In this document: piece after piece, positions 8,674-17,519 of the stretch
Layout: each line of letters begins with the position of its first letter
Position numbering within the stretch: position 1 is the first letter of the stretch
From: Pseudoxanthomonas sp. J35
GTDB taxonomy: Bacteria > Pseudomonadota > Gammaproteobacteria > Xanthomonadales > Xanthomonadaceae
Assembly: GCF_000513995.1 (NCBI RefSeq)
Contig: NZ_AZVB01000003.1
Location: 1 to 64,000 of the forward strand
DNA: 64,000 nt
Reading direction: 5' to 3'
Notes under the pieces: model-generated
What the model saw: only the letters and a program-made list of their open reading frames with translations
The model's database searches: none
Told to the model about the DNA's origin: nothing
Position numbers and translations under genes: made by a program

Positions 8674-10044
8674 ATGCATTACGCCCACAGCTTCACCCGC
8701 TTTTCCGTGCTGGCCCTCGGCATCGCCGGTGCGCTGGCATGCGGCCACGCCCACGCCGCCGCCTTCCAGCTGAAGGAAAACAGCGCCAAGGGCCTGGGCC
8801 GCGCGTTCGCCGGTTCCACCACCGCCCCCGGCGACGCCTCGGTCGTGGCCACCAACCCCGCCTCGATGCGCCTGCTCGACGGCCGCCAGCTGCAGGCCGA
8901 CCTGAGCGCGATCAGCTTCTCGGCCGAGTTCGAGAAGTTCGGCGCCCGCCACGTCGGCGCCACCGGTCCCGGCACCGGCACCCCGGTCTCCGGCGGCAAC
9001 GGCGGCGACGCCGGCATGATCGCCCCGGTCCCGGCGGCGTACTTCCACGTGCCGTTCGGCGCCGAGGACAACATGCACTTCGGCATGTCGCTGACCGCCC
9101 CGTTCGGCTTCAAGACCGAATACGACAGCGACTGGGTCGGCCGCTATCACGGCATCAAGACCGACCTGAAGGTGGTCGACCTGGGCGCGGCCTTCTCGTA
9201 CGACGTCAATCCGTACGTCTCGTTCGGCGCCAGCGTGTTCGTCGAGCACCTGACCATCGAGCTGAGCAGCGCGATCGACTTCGGCACCGCGATCTACGCC
9301 CGTCCGGGCGGCGCGCAGCTGGGCTTCCGCCCGGGCAACGCCGACGGCACCATGACCATCGAAGGCGACAACAACGCCTGGGGCTTCCTGCTGGGCACGA
9401 CGCTGACCCCGGTCGAAGGCACCAACCTGGCCTTCACCTACCGCTCCAAGGTCGAGCACAAGATCACCGGCGGCAAGGCCAACTTCGACGTCCCGGCCAA
9501 TGCCGCGGCCGTGCTGGGCCTGGTCGCTCCGGGCCAGTACGTCGACACCAGCGGTCGCGCCACCCTGACCCTGCCGGCGGTGTTCCACTTCAGCATCACC
9601 CATGCGGTCAACGACCGCTGGTCGGTCATGGCCGACCTGTCGCGCACCGCATGGAGCCCGGCCTTCGACCAGGTCACCGTCGACTTCGCCTCCAACCAGC
9701 CCGACGCGGTGCTGGAGTTCAACTACAACGACACCACCTTCGGCTCGATCGGCACCGAGTACAAGCTGTCCGACACGGTGACCCTGCGTGCCGGCGTGGC
9801 CTACGACGAGACCCCGACCAGCTACGCGCACCGCGACGTCCGCGTCCCGGACGTGACCCGCAAGTGGTTGTCGTTCGGCCTGGGCTGGACCCCGTCGGAG
9901 AAGGTCGAATACAACTTCGGCTATACCCATCTGTTCACCAACGATCCGGCGGTGAACCTGGTGTCGCCGACCGGCAGCACGCTGCAGGGTCGTTACGACG
10001 TCGGTGGCGACATCCTGGCGGCTTCGATCAACTACAAGTTCTGA
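8674..10044 (+). CDS. FadL/OmpP1-type outer membrane transport protein
   Basis: 456 aa. A signal peptide (residues 1-28, AHA cleavage) is followed by the FadL N-terminal plug motif AFQLKENSAKGLGRAFAG and the conserved NPASM segment. The rest has alternating strands typical of a 14-strand barrel and ends in aromatic F (INYKF), the outer-membrane assembly signal. The family moves long-chain fatty acids or other hydrophobic compounds across the outer membrane. The RBS ggagagag lies 8 bases before the ATG. A strong terminator follows at 10067, so it is monocistronic. Confidence 0.93.
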   Translation: MHYAHSFTRFSVLALGIAGALACGHAHAAAFQLKENSAKGLGRAFAGSTTAPGDASVVATNPASMRLLDGRQLQADLSAISFSAEFEKFGARHVGATGPGTGTPVSGGNGGDAGMIAPVPAAYFHVPFGAEDNMHFGMSLTAPFGFKTEYDSDWVGRYHGIKTDLKVVDLGAAFSYDVNPYVSFGASVFVEHLTIELSSAIDFGTAIYARPGGAQLGFRPGNADGTMTIEGDNNAWGFLLGTTLTPVEGTNLAFTYRSKVEHKITGGKANFDVPANAAAVLGLVAPGQYVDTSGRATLTLPAVFHFSITHAVNDRWSVMADLSRTAWSPAFDQVTVDFASNQPDAVLEFNYNDTTFGSIGTEYKLSDTVTLRAGVAYDETPTSYAHRDVRVPDVTRKWLSFGLGWTPSEKVEYNFGYTHLFTNDPAVNLVSPTGSTLQGRYDVGGDILAASINYKF

Positions 10045-10066
10045 TCGGATCCCCAGCGCACCACGG

Positions 10067-10093
10067 AAAAGCCCCGCTCCGGCGGGGCTTTTT
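10067..10093 (+). terminator. Intrinsic terminator after the fadL-type gene
   Basis: aaaagccccg / cggggcttttt forms a GC-rich stem with a short loop and a T run, 22 bases after the stop codon. It may also stop leftward transcripts because its left foot is A-rich. Confidence 0.9.
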
Positions 10094-10149
10094 CTTGCGC
10101 CGTCGGCGGCGTCCGGCGTGCACGCCGCGCGTGCGTGACGGATGCAGCG

Positions 10150-11178
10150 TCAGTACGGCAGCCCGGCGACGTCCAGCTCGATCGACCACACCGAGCCGGC
10201 CCCGGTGAGGTACAGCGTGCGCCGGTCCTCGCCGCCGAAGGTGGCGTTGGTGAGGTTGGCATCGACCACGATCGTCGCCAGTGCCTCGCCCTGCGGCGAG
10301 ACCACGCGCACGCGCCGGCGCGTGTGCTCGGTGAGATAGATGTTGCCGAGGCAGTCCACGGCCAGGCCGTCGGGAATCACCGCATCGCTGACCAGGGCGC
10401 GATGGCTGCCGTCGGGCCTGCCGTCCACCAGCGGATACGCACGCAGCACGCCGTTCTCTTCCCCGCCGGCTACGTAGAGGGTGCGGCCATCCGGCGACAG
10501 GGCGATGCCATTGGGGTTGCGCAGCGTGTCGTCGACCACCGAGACCACGCCGTCGGTGCCGACGCGGTAGACGCGGGTGCGTTCCTGCCCGCCCGGCGCG
10601 GCCGCGCGCTGGAAGTCCGGATCGGTGAACCAGATCGTGCCGTCGGCGCTGGCGACCAGGTCGTTGGGCGAGTTGAACGGCTGGCCTTCGAATTCGCCGA
10701 CGATGCGGATGCGCGAACCGTCGACCAGGTCGAAGCGGGAGAGCTCCTTGCGGTCGTGGGTGGCGGCCAGCAGCGCGCCATCGTCGCCCAGGGCCAGGCC
10801 GTTGCTGCCGCTGGGGTCGATCGCCGTCTCCAGGCGGCCGTCGGCGGTGAGCCGGCGGATCCTCGAGGGGAAGCCCTCGTCGAAGGTGAAATCGGAGAAG
10901 TACAGCGTGCCGCCGGTCCACACCGGGCCCTCGTACAGGCCCTTGCTGCCATCGCCATCGGCTGCGGCGATGCGGGTGGCGACCAGTTCGCCGCGTGGCG
11001 CGGTGCCGGGTTCGGCCGGGCATTGCGGATGGGTGGCAGGTGCCGTGCCGGTGGTGGCTGGCGCTTCCGGGGCCGCAGGGGCAGCCGGGGCGGCGGGTTC
11101 CTCGGGCGCGCGCTGGCAGGCGCACAGCAGGAGGGTGGCAAGCGCGGCGGACAGCACGGTGCGGGACGACGGCGTCAT
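10150..11178 (-). CDS. SMP-30/gluconolactonase-family lipoprotein
   Basis: 342 aa. The ATG at 11178 is preceded by a ggagcc RBS and gives a lipoprotein signal ending LCAC (C21), then a Pro/Ala linker. The body is a six-bladed beta-propeller of the SMP-30/LRE type: GPVWTGGTLYFSD, NGLALGDDGALL, NSPNDLVASADGTIWFTD, NPNGIALSPDGRTLYV and DGLAVDCLGNIYLTE are repeated blade motifs with the Asp/Asn/Glu metal ligands. Such proteins hydrolyse lactones or related esters; the substrate is unknown. The frame stays open upstream to 11481, but that part lacks a signal and is not believed coding. Confidence 0.88.
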   Translation of the reverse strand: MTPSSRTVLSAALATLLLCACQRAPEEPAAPAAPAAPEAPATTGTAPATHPQCPAEPGTAPRGELVATRIAAADGDGSKGLYEGPVWTGGTLYFSDFTFDEGFPSRIRRLTADGRLETAIDPSGSNGLALGDDGALLAATHDRKELSRFDLVDGSRIRIVGEFEGQPFNSPNDLVASADGTIWFTDPDFQRAAAPGGQERTRVYRVGTDGVVSVVDDTLRNPNGIALSPDGRTLYVAGGEENGVLRAYPLVDGRPDGSHRALVSDAVIPDGLAVDCLGNIYLTEHTRRRVRVVSPQGEALATIVVDANLTNATFGGEDRRTLYLTGAGSVWSIELDVAGLPY

Positions 11179-11240
11179 CAGGGGCTCCCGGTATGGACCG
11201 GGCCATCCTAGCGCGCCGCGCCGTGCGCGGCCGGGCGGCC

Positions 11241-12029
11241 TCAGCCAGCCAGCAGCGTGCGCAGGGTGGCCTTGAGCCGCCGGCCTTCGCGGTGGAAGTA
11301 GGCGCGCTCGTCGCGCCAGTCCGGGAAGCGCGCCTCGACCTCGGCCCAGAACGCCGGCGAATGGTTGGCCTGCAGCAGGTGGCACAGCTCGTGCACCAGC
11401 ACGTACTCGAAGGCCGAAGGCCGGGCCAGGACCAGCGCCAGGTCCAGGGCGAGGCTGCCGTCCGGCGCCAGCGAACCCCACTGCGAGGACATCACCTTCA
11501 AGCGCAGCTGGCGCGGCGCGCGCGGCAGCCCGGCCAGGTAACGCGGCAGCCAGCGGCCGACGTCGGCGCGCGCCTCGGCCTCGTAGAACGCGCGCAGCGC
11601 ACGGCGCAGGCTGGCGTCGGTGGTGCGTGCGGTGAGCTGGACATGGATGCTGGCGTCATCGCGGGCGATGCGCAGGCAGCGGCCCTCGCTCCAGTGCACG
11701 GGAACCTCGCCGCCTCGCAGCGGCAGTGAGGCGGTTTCGTAGGGCACCAGCGCGACCGCGCTGCCGTCCGCCGGCAGGTGGCGATCCAGCTGCAAGGCCA
11801 GCCAGTCGCGGTGTTCGTGCAGGAAGCGGTCGCCGGACACCAGGCTGGCGCGCATCGGCAGGGTCAGCCGTGCGCCGCGTTCGTCCACGCTCAGGCGCAG
11901 CCGGCGTGCGCGCGGATCGCGCACGCGCTGCACCTCGATGCGGCGGCCGTCGTCGAGCTGCAGTTCCAGCGTGTCGCGCTGCACGCGTTGCGGCGTGCGG
12001 GCGAACAGGCGGGAGAGCGGCGAAGGCAT
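11241..12029 (-). CDS. YgjP-like metallopeptidase-domain protein (COG1451/DUF45)
   Basis: 262 aa cytoplasmic protein. The signature VHELCHLLQANHSPAFW contains the HExxH zinc motif and downstream NHSPAFW typical of the YgjP/DUF45 (M48-like) family; the upstream SSQWGSLAPDG segment is also conserved. Members are predicted zinc metallohydrolases and COG1451 has been linked to UTP/nucleotide hydrolysis; the real substrate here cannot be told. The ATG at 12029 fits the family's N-terminus. Confidence 0.85.
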   Translation of the reverse strand: MPSPLSRLFARTPQRVQRDTLELQLDDGRRIEVQRVRDPRARRLRLSVDERGARLTLPMRASLVSGDRFLHEHRDWLALQLDRHLPADGSAVALVPYETASLPLRGGEVPVHWSEGRCLRIARDDASIHVQLTARTTDASLRRALRAFYEAEARADVGRWLPRYLAGLPRAPRQLRLKVMSSQWGSLAPDGSLALDLALVLARPSAFEYVLVHELCHLLQANHSPAFWAEVEARFPDWRDERAYFHREGRRLKATLRTLLAG

Positions 12030-12096
12030 GCGCAGATTCTAGGCGCAAAGCGCCTCCGCGCCGTGCCTCCGCGCGAACTGGCCGCGCCGGCCCGGC

Positions 12097-12477
12097 TCAA
12101 CGGTTCCGGGAGGGCGGCTGCGGCGCCGGATGCGCGGCAACCTTCGGGAACATGTGCGAGAACCGCAGTGCATTCCGGTCGGGGATCGGTGGGACGGAGG
12201 CGCCGACGGGATGCTCGCGGAGGGCGGCTTCGCGGTGCCAGAGGCCCAGCAGGCGCTCGCACTGCCCGGCCAGGCCTTCCGGGTAGCGCGTCCTGGCGAA
12301 CGCTTCGTCGTCTCAGCGCGCGATGAACTGGCGACCGGAGCGGGTGATGATCGGGGGGGAATACAGCGCCGGGATGACATGGACCGAAGCGTCGGCGGCG
12401 GGCGACTGTGGTTCCGAGCCGTGCGCGGGCGATGCGAAAGCGGCGGCGAGCACGACGGACAGCGACAGCGTCTTCAT
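12097..12477 (-). pseudogene. Small exported protein gene interrupted by an in-frame TGA
   Basis: The ATG at 12477 has a good RBS (ggaggc) and begins a clear signal peptide (MKTLSLSVVLAAAFASPAHG). Translation stops after 54 aa at a TGA (12313-12315). In the same frame the sequence continues, without any further stop, for another 71 codons to a TGA at 12097: DDEAFARTRYPEGLAG, CERLLGLWHREAALREHP, NALRFSHMFPKV and so on. The second part keeps the high third-position GC of real genes (about 61 of 71 codons). A TGG-to-TGA change would explain it. The short 54-aa form could still be functional. Family not recognised; a sequencing error is also possible. Confidence 0.6.
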
Positions 12478-12533
12478 CGGTGCCTCCCTGGCAGGGTGTG
12501 GCCCCAGCCTAGTCCCTGCCCGCGGTGGCCGCA

Positions 12534-12562
12534 AACAAGGCCGTTCCCGGCGAGCGGCCTTG
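12534..12562 (-). terminator. Intrinsic terminator after rdgC
   Basis: Read leftward, caaggccgctcg / cgggaacggccttg folds into a 9-10 bp stem followed by ttt, starting 6 bases after the rdgC stop codon. Confidence 0.7.
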
Positions 12563-12567
12563 CGTAT

Positions 12568-13473
12568 TCAGCCCTCGGCCCTGCTCAGCTTCAGCGCCGA
12601 CTCCAGCACCAGGAACAGGCGGCGCACCTCGCCGGCCAGCAGCGCGAAGCGCGCGTCGAGTTCCTGGCGCAGGTCGTCGCGCTCGGTGCTCTCCAGCTGG
12701 TCGACCGCGCCTTCGAGGAACTTCAGCTTGCGCACGCCCAGGTCCTCGCCGAGGACGAAGGAGACGTGGTCGTCGAGGTTCAGCGCCAGCTTGGTCACCT
12801 GCTTGCCGGACTCCAGGTGCTTGGCGATCTCGTCGCTGATCAGTTCCTGGTTCTGCGCCTTCACCACCGCGCCGCCGTCCATCGCGTCCTTCAGCTCGCA
12901 CTCCTCGCCCAGCGACAGGCCTTCCGGCAGCGGCTCGCCGGCGATCCAGCCGGTCAGCACGCTGCGCGGCGCCACTTCCGCGTTCGGCGGGATCGCCGGG
13001 AAGCTGCCCATCGCGCGGCGGATTTCCGAGGCCACCGCCTCGGCGGTCTTGCGCGAGGAGGTGTCGACGGCGAGGAAACCGTGCTCCAGGTCCAGCAGCG
13101 CGTCGGTGCGCGAGCTCTTCACGAAGGCGCGCGGCAGCAGCTCGTGCAGCAGGTCGTCCTTGAGCCGCTTGCGCGCCTTGCCGCCGAGCTTGCGGCCTTC
13201 CTTCTCCTCGATCTCGGCGACCTTCTGCGCGAGCAGGTCGTTGACCACCGAGCCGGGCAGGAGCTTGTTCTCGCTGCCGACGGCCAGCCAGATCGAGTTG
13301 CCGATGCGGTGCGACAGCGCCTCGTCGCCGCGGCCGAACGGGGAGATGAAGCCGCTGGAGGACAGCTCCAGCGGACCGACCGGCCTGAGCGCGGCCTCCG
13401 GGAGCAGTTCGTCGAGCCGGGAGAAATCGTGGGCGGGGGGGAAGCGGAAGAAGGTCAGGTTGCGGAAGAACAT
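12568..13473 (-). CDS. rdgC: Recombination-associated protein RdgC
   Basis: 301 aa, the usual RdgC length. The start MFFRNLTFFRF and the features GFISPFGRGDEALSH and LVLESALKLSRAE are diagnostic. RdgC forms a ring-shaped dimer that binds double-stranded DNA without sequence preference and limits RecA loading in the nucleoid. No membrane segment is present. ttcA lies 86 bases upstream on the same strand; a terminator follows. Confidence 0.97.
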   Translation of the reverse strand: MFFRNLTFFRFPPAHDFSRLDELLPEAALRPVGPLELSSSGFISPFGRGDEALSHRIGNSIWLAVGSENKLLPGSVVNDLLAQKVAEIEEKEGRKLGGKARKRLKDDLLHELLPRAFVKSSRTDALLDLEHGFLAVDTSSRKTAEAVASEIRRAMGSFPAIPPNAEVAPRSVLTGWIAGEPLPEGLSLGEECELKDAMDGGAVVKAQNQELISDEIAKHLESGKQVTKLALNLDDHVSFVLGEDLGVRKLKFLEGAVDQLESTERDDLRQELDARFALLAGEVRRLFLVLESALKLSRAEG

Positions 13474-13559
13474 TCGGTATCCAGGATCGAAAGCGGGGCA
13501 GGCGCCGCACGGCGCCGTGCATCAGGTCAGGAAGCGGTCGCAGGGTTCGCGACGCGCGG

Positions 13560-14471
13560 TCAGGCGGGCGTGGGCGGCTCGTCCTCGTGCGGCGTGCCGG
13601 CCAGCCAGGCGTGGGCATCGGCGCGCGCGGCGCCTTCGCGGTGGCCCAGGCCGAGGAAGTCGAACAGCTTCGGGTCGGCCAGCTGCGAGGGACGGATGTC
13701 GCCCAGCGCCCTGGCGATCGTCTCGACGCGCCCGGGCGACTCGCGTTCCCACTGCTGCAGCATCAGCCCGACCTGCTTGCGCTGCAGGTTCTCCTGGCTG
13801 CCGCACAGGTTGCACGGGATGATCGGGAACTGGCGCGCGGCCGCGTACTCGACGATGTCCGCCTCGCGCACGTAGGCCAGCGGCCGGATCACCACGTGGC
13901 GGCCGTCGTCGGACAGCAGCTTCGGCGGCATGCCCGACAGCTTGGCGTGGTGGAACAGGTTCAGGAAGAAGGTGGCGACCATGTCGTCGCGGTGGTGGCC
14001 CAGGGCGATCTTGGTGAAGCCGTGCTCGGCCGCGTACGCGTACAGCGCGCCGCGGCGCATGCGCGAGCACAGCGAGCACATGGTCTTCCCTTCCGGCACC
14101 ACCCGGCTGACCACCGAATAGGTGTCCTGCTCGATGATGTGGAACGGCACGCCGATCGAGGACAGGTAGTCCGGCAGCACGTGTTCGGGGAAGCCCGGCT
14201 GCTTCTGGTCCAGGTTCACCGCGACCAGCTCGAACGGTACCGGCGCCTTGCGCTGCAGCTGCAGCAGGATGTCGAGCAGGGTGTAGCTGTCCTTGCCCCC
14301 GGACAGGCAGACCATGACCTTGTCGCCGGCCTCGATCATGCCGAAGTTGGCGATGGCCTGGCCGACCTGGCGGCGCAGGCGCTTGGCCAGCTTGGTCTGT
14401 TCGCGGTGGGCCACGCGCGGATCGACGCGGCGGGTCGGGGGTTCGGGGAGGGGCAGGACGGCGGCGTTCAT
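13560..14471 (-). CDS. ttcA: tRNA 2-thiocytidine(32) synthetase TtcA
   Basis: 303 aa. The PP-loop [11 protein letters not shown] (about residue 57) binds ATP. Conserved cysteine pairs CSLC (about 133-136) and PCNLCGS (about 224) hold the [4Fe-4S] cluster. The enzyme thiolates cytidine 32 of several tRNAs using cysteine-desulfurase sulfur. ATG at 14471; no close upstream gene on this strand, since the DUF465 gene is divergent 97 bases away. Confidence 0.97.
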   Translation of the reverse strand: MNAAVLPLPEPPTRRVDPRVAHREQTKLAKRLRRQVGQAIANFGMIEAGDKVMVCLSGGKDSYTLLDILLQLQRKAPVPFELVAVNLDQKQPGFPEHVLPDYLSSIGVPFHIIEQDTYSVVSRVVPEGKTMCSLCSRMRRGALYAYAAEHGFTKIALGHHRDDMVATFFLNLFHHAKLSGMPPKLLSDDGRHVVIRPLAYVREADIVEYAAARQFPIIPCNLCGSQENLQRKQVGLMLQQWERESPGRVETIARALGDIRPSQLADPKLFDFLGLGHREGAARADAHAWLAGTPHEDEPPTPA

Positions 14472-14568
14472 TGTCGCGCCATTCTACCGGGGGGCGTCCG
14501 CGGGTGCCGGGCGGGCCACCCCGCCGCGACCGGCGAAAGCGCGCGCGGGGCCGGTGTAAGCTTTGCGC

Positions 14569-14772
14569 GTGGATACCCTCGAGCCCAGCGCCATCGCCGC
14601 CCGCATCGCCGAGTTGCGCCGCGAGCACCGCGCGCTGGACGAACGCATCGACCAGCTGGCGGCCAATCCGGTCGACGAACTGGAAGCCAAGCGCCTGAAG
14701 CGGCGCAAGCTGCAGATCAAGGACTGCATCGCCCGCCTGGAAAGCATGCTGATCCCGGACCAGCCGGCCTGA
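14569..14772 (+). CDS. DUF465 (YdcH-like) small protein
   Basis: 67 aa from GTG 14569 (an in-frame TTG at 14563 adds two residues). Charged and helical throughout: IAELRREHRALDERIDQL and KRLKRRKLQIKDCIARLE are the DUF465 pattern, an alpha-helical hairpin. Function unknown in the family. No ribosome binding site precedes the GTG, but TAAGCT (14557-14562) stands 6 bases before it like a -10 element, so the mRNA may be leaderless. Confidence 0.85.
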   Translation: MDTLEPSAIAARIAELRREHRALDERIDQLAANPVDELEAKRLKRRKLQIKDCIARLESMLIPDQPA

Positions 14773-14869
14773 GCGGCCGGCTGCGGCCGGAACGGGAGCT
14801 AGGCAGGCAGGCTGGGGCGCCACGCATGGCGCCCTCCCGCAGCGAAGCCACGACCTGCCGGAGGGCGGG

Positions 14870-17512
14870 TCAGGCCTCCGGGGACGTCTCGGTCGCTTCC
14901 GGCCGCGCCGCCTCGGGGCTGACGCGTTCGATCGTGTGCCGCAGTTCGCGGCCGAGGATCATCTTCGCGTCCTTGGCCCACACGTTCAGCCGCTCGTCGA
15001 ACAGCAGCTTGCTGTTCTGGTCCGGCCACACCAGCTTCATCTCGCGCAGCTTCTGGATGAAGCCGCGGAACAGGCTCCTGTCGAAGAACTCCGGCGCGGC
15101 CTCGGCGTAGAGCAGGCTCAGGCGCTGCGCGGCCAGCTGGCACAGGCTTTCCAGCTCGGCGGCGCCGAGCGTGCCAGGACCGTTCTTCACCAGCACCGAG
15201 ATGGCGATGTAGTAGCGCTCGAACGCCTGCTGCAGGGTGTGGCCGATCGCGCGCAGGCGGAACACCTCGTCGCTCTGGCCCTGCTTGCGCTGCAGGATGC
15301 CGTCTTCATCGTCGTTGACCTGCTGCAGCAGCCCCTCGCGCACGAACACGTCGGTGATCCGCTCCAGGCGCCCGGCGAACTCCTCCTCGGTCCACGGCAG
15401 GAACAGCTCGGCCTGCAGGAACGGGTACACGGTGCGGCCCAGGCGCACCAGGGTGCGCCGGCTCATGCGCCGGTTGTGCTGGAAGCACACCGCGATCCAC
15501 GACGAGGCGGTGAACAGGTGCGCGACGTTGTTGCGGAAATACGACAGCAGCACCGCGGTGTCGTCGTCCACGCTCAGCACGTCGCCCAGCGGGTGCGGGA
15601 TGCGCCGCAGCACGCCGATCTCCTCGCCGTGGGCGACGATCTCCTCCGGCGTGTGCGGGGTGACGGTGAAGCGCGCCGAGTACGGGATCTCCGACAGCAG
15701 GGTCTTGGACAGGGCGATCTGTGCCAGCAGGTCGGCCTCGCCCATTGCGTGCTTGGGCGTGGACAGGATCGCCAGCGCCAGCAGGTTGATCGGATTGACG
15801 TCGGCGGCGCTGTTGACGTGCACCTGGATCTTCTGCGCCAGCGCGTCGACGGTATCGGCCAGCCAGCCCGGCTTCTCGTCCTCCGGCAGCGGGCGGCCGT
15901 CCCAGGACGGCGCGTGCTCGGCCAGCACCTTGCCCAGCTCGATCGGCTCGCCGAAGTTCACCACCACCTGGCCGTAGTTGCTGCGCAGCACCTTGGGGAT
16001 GCCCATCAGCAGCTGCCAGATCGATTCCTTCTCCTTGGGCTTGCCGGACAGCTCGTCGAGGTAGCTGTTGCCCTCCATCAGCTTCTCGTAGCCGATGTAC
16101 ACCGGCTGGAACAGCACCGGGCGGGTCGGCTGGCGCAGGTAGGCGCGCACGGTCATGGCGATCATGCCGCCCTTGGGCTGCAGCAGCCGGCCGGTGCGCG
16201 AGCGCCCGCCCTCGATGAAGTATTCCAGCGAGTAGCCGCCGGACACCAGCTGCGCCACGTACTCGGTGAACACCGCCGAATACAGCGGGTTGCCACGGAA
16301 GCTGCGGCGCATGAAGAACGCGCCGCCCTTGCGCAGGATGGTGCCGACCACCGGCAGGTTGAGGTTGATGCCGGCGGCGATGTGCGGCGGCACGATGCCG
16401 CGTTCGTACAGCAGGTACGACAGCAGCAGGTAGTCCATGTGGCTGCGGTGGCAGGGCACGTAGACCACTTCGTGGCCGGGCGCGACCTCCTTCAGGCGGT
16501 CCAGGTGGTGGACCAGCACGCCGCGGTAGATCTTGTTCCAGACGGGAGTGAGGATGAAGCTGGCCGAGCGCACCACCGGGTGCGAGTAGTCGGCGGCGAT
16601 TTCCCAGGCGTAGGCGTGGGCCTTCTTCCAGGCCTCGGCGGGCCGGGTGTTGTCGCGCCTGGCCTGGTCGGCGATCGCCTCGCGCACGGTGTCGGCGGCC
16701 AGCACCTTGTCGACCAGCAGGCGCCGGGTCGACAGGTCCGGGCCGATGACCGCGGCGCGGATCCGGCGGAAGTGCGCGCGCAGCACGCGCTGCAGCTTGC
16801 GCACGGTGCGCTCCGGCGACAGGCCCTCGTCCACGCTCTCGCGCAGCGAGACCGGTTCGGCGAAGCGGACCAGGGTGTCGCGGCCGTTGATCAGGATCGC
16901 CAGCAGGCGGCGGAAGCGGCCGACCAGCGCCCAGTTCTCCGAGAACAGCACCGAGAACCAGCCGCTCTGCCGCTCCGGTGCGCGGCCGACGAAGATCGAC
17001 ACCGGCACCAGCCGCACGTCCAGCGCCGGGTCGGCGCGGTGTGCCTGCAACAGGCGGGCCATCGAATCGGAATGGGTGCGTTTGGCCGGGCGCTGGTCCG
17101 GGATCAGCGGCGCGGCGTTGCGCCGCGACAGCGCCACGTAGGCGCGCTTGCGCCCGGTCGGGTCGCGCGGCAGCGGCACCAGCGGCGAGGGCAGGCCGGC
17201 CTCGCGGCAGGCCTTGTCCAGGATCAGCGCGTTGGACAGGCCGTAGCTCTCGAGCACGTAGCAGATCGGCCGCGGGTCTCCGGTGTACTCGCCCAGGTCG
17301 GCCGGTTCCAGCTTCAGGTCCAGCCAGGGACTGGCCAGCCAGCCCATGAAGCGGGCCCACAGCGGGCGCCGCGCCGGGGGCGTCGGGCGCTGCGCGGGGG
17401 GTGTCGGCACCACGGCTTCGGCGCCCGCGCCGGCGGGGGTCTTGGCCGCCCCGCTGTCCGCCGGCGGGTGGCCTTCGGACTCGGGGAACGGCAGGGGATT
17501 CTGTTCTGGCAT
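14870..17512 (-). CDS. plsB: Glycerol-3-phosphate 1-O-acyltransferase PlsB
   Basis: 880 aa, somewhat longer than E. coli PlsB (about 807) because of a Pro/Ala-rich N-terminus. The acyltransferase HX4D motif is H355-x4-D360 (HRSHMDYL); the glycerol-phosphate-binding block reads GGAFFMRRSF and the third block FIEGGRSRTGRL. It puts the first acyl chain on sn-glycerol-3-phosphate at the inner membrane, starting phospholipid synthesis. The lipoprotein gene upstream ends just 7 bases before this ATG, so the two are probably co-transcribed. Confidence 0.97.
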   Translation of the reverse strand: MPEQNPLPFPESEGHPPADSGAAKTPAGAGAEAVVPTPPAQRPTPPARRPLWARFMGWLASPWLDLKLEPADLGEYTGDPRPICYVLESYGLSNALILDKACREAGLPSPLVPLPRDPTGRKRAYVALSRRNAAPLIPDQRPAKRTHSDSMARLLQAHRADPALDVRLVPVSIFVGRAPERQSGWFSVLFSENWALVGRFRRLLAILINGRDTLVRFAEPVSLRESVDEGLSPERTVRKLQRVLRAHFRRIRAAVIGPDLSTRRLLVDKVLAADTVREAIADQARRDNTRPAEAWKKAHAYAWEIAADYSHPVVRSASFILTPVWNKIYRGVLVHHLDRLKEVAPGHEVVYVPCHRSHMDYLLLSYLLYERGIVPPHIAAGINLNLPVVGTILRKGGAFFMRRSFRGNPLYSAVFTEYVAQLVSGGYSLEYFIEGGRSRTGRLLQPKGGMIAMTVRAYLRQPTRPVLFQPVYIGYEKLMEGNSYLDELSGKPKEKESIWQLLMGIPKVLRSNYGQVVVNFGEPIELGKVLAEHAPSWDGRPLPEDEKPGWLADTVDALAQKIQVHVNSAADVNPINLLALAILSTPKHAMGEADLLAQIALSKTLLSEIPYSARFTVTPHTPEEIVAHGEEIGVLRRIPHPLGDVLSVDDDTAVLLSYFRNNVAHLFTASSWIAVCFQHNRRMSRRTLVRLGRTVYPFLQAELFLPWTEEEFAGRLERITDVFVREGLLQQVNDDEDGILQRKQGQSDEVFRLRAIGHTLQQAFERYYIAISVLVKNGPGTLGAAELESLCQLAAQRLSLLYAEAAPEFFDRSLFRGFIQKLREMKLVWPDQNSKLLFDERLNVWAKDAKMILGRELRHTIERVSPEAARPEATETSPEA

Positions 17513-17519
17513 GGCGGGA

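Noticed and set aside
12039-12380. 113-aa minus-strand open frame across the small exported gene
   Set aside because: Ser/Arg/Pro-rich composition, no RBS; it is a different frame from the signal-peptide reading, whose continuation looks more like coding sequence.
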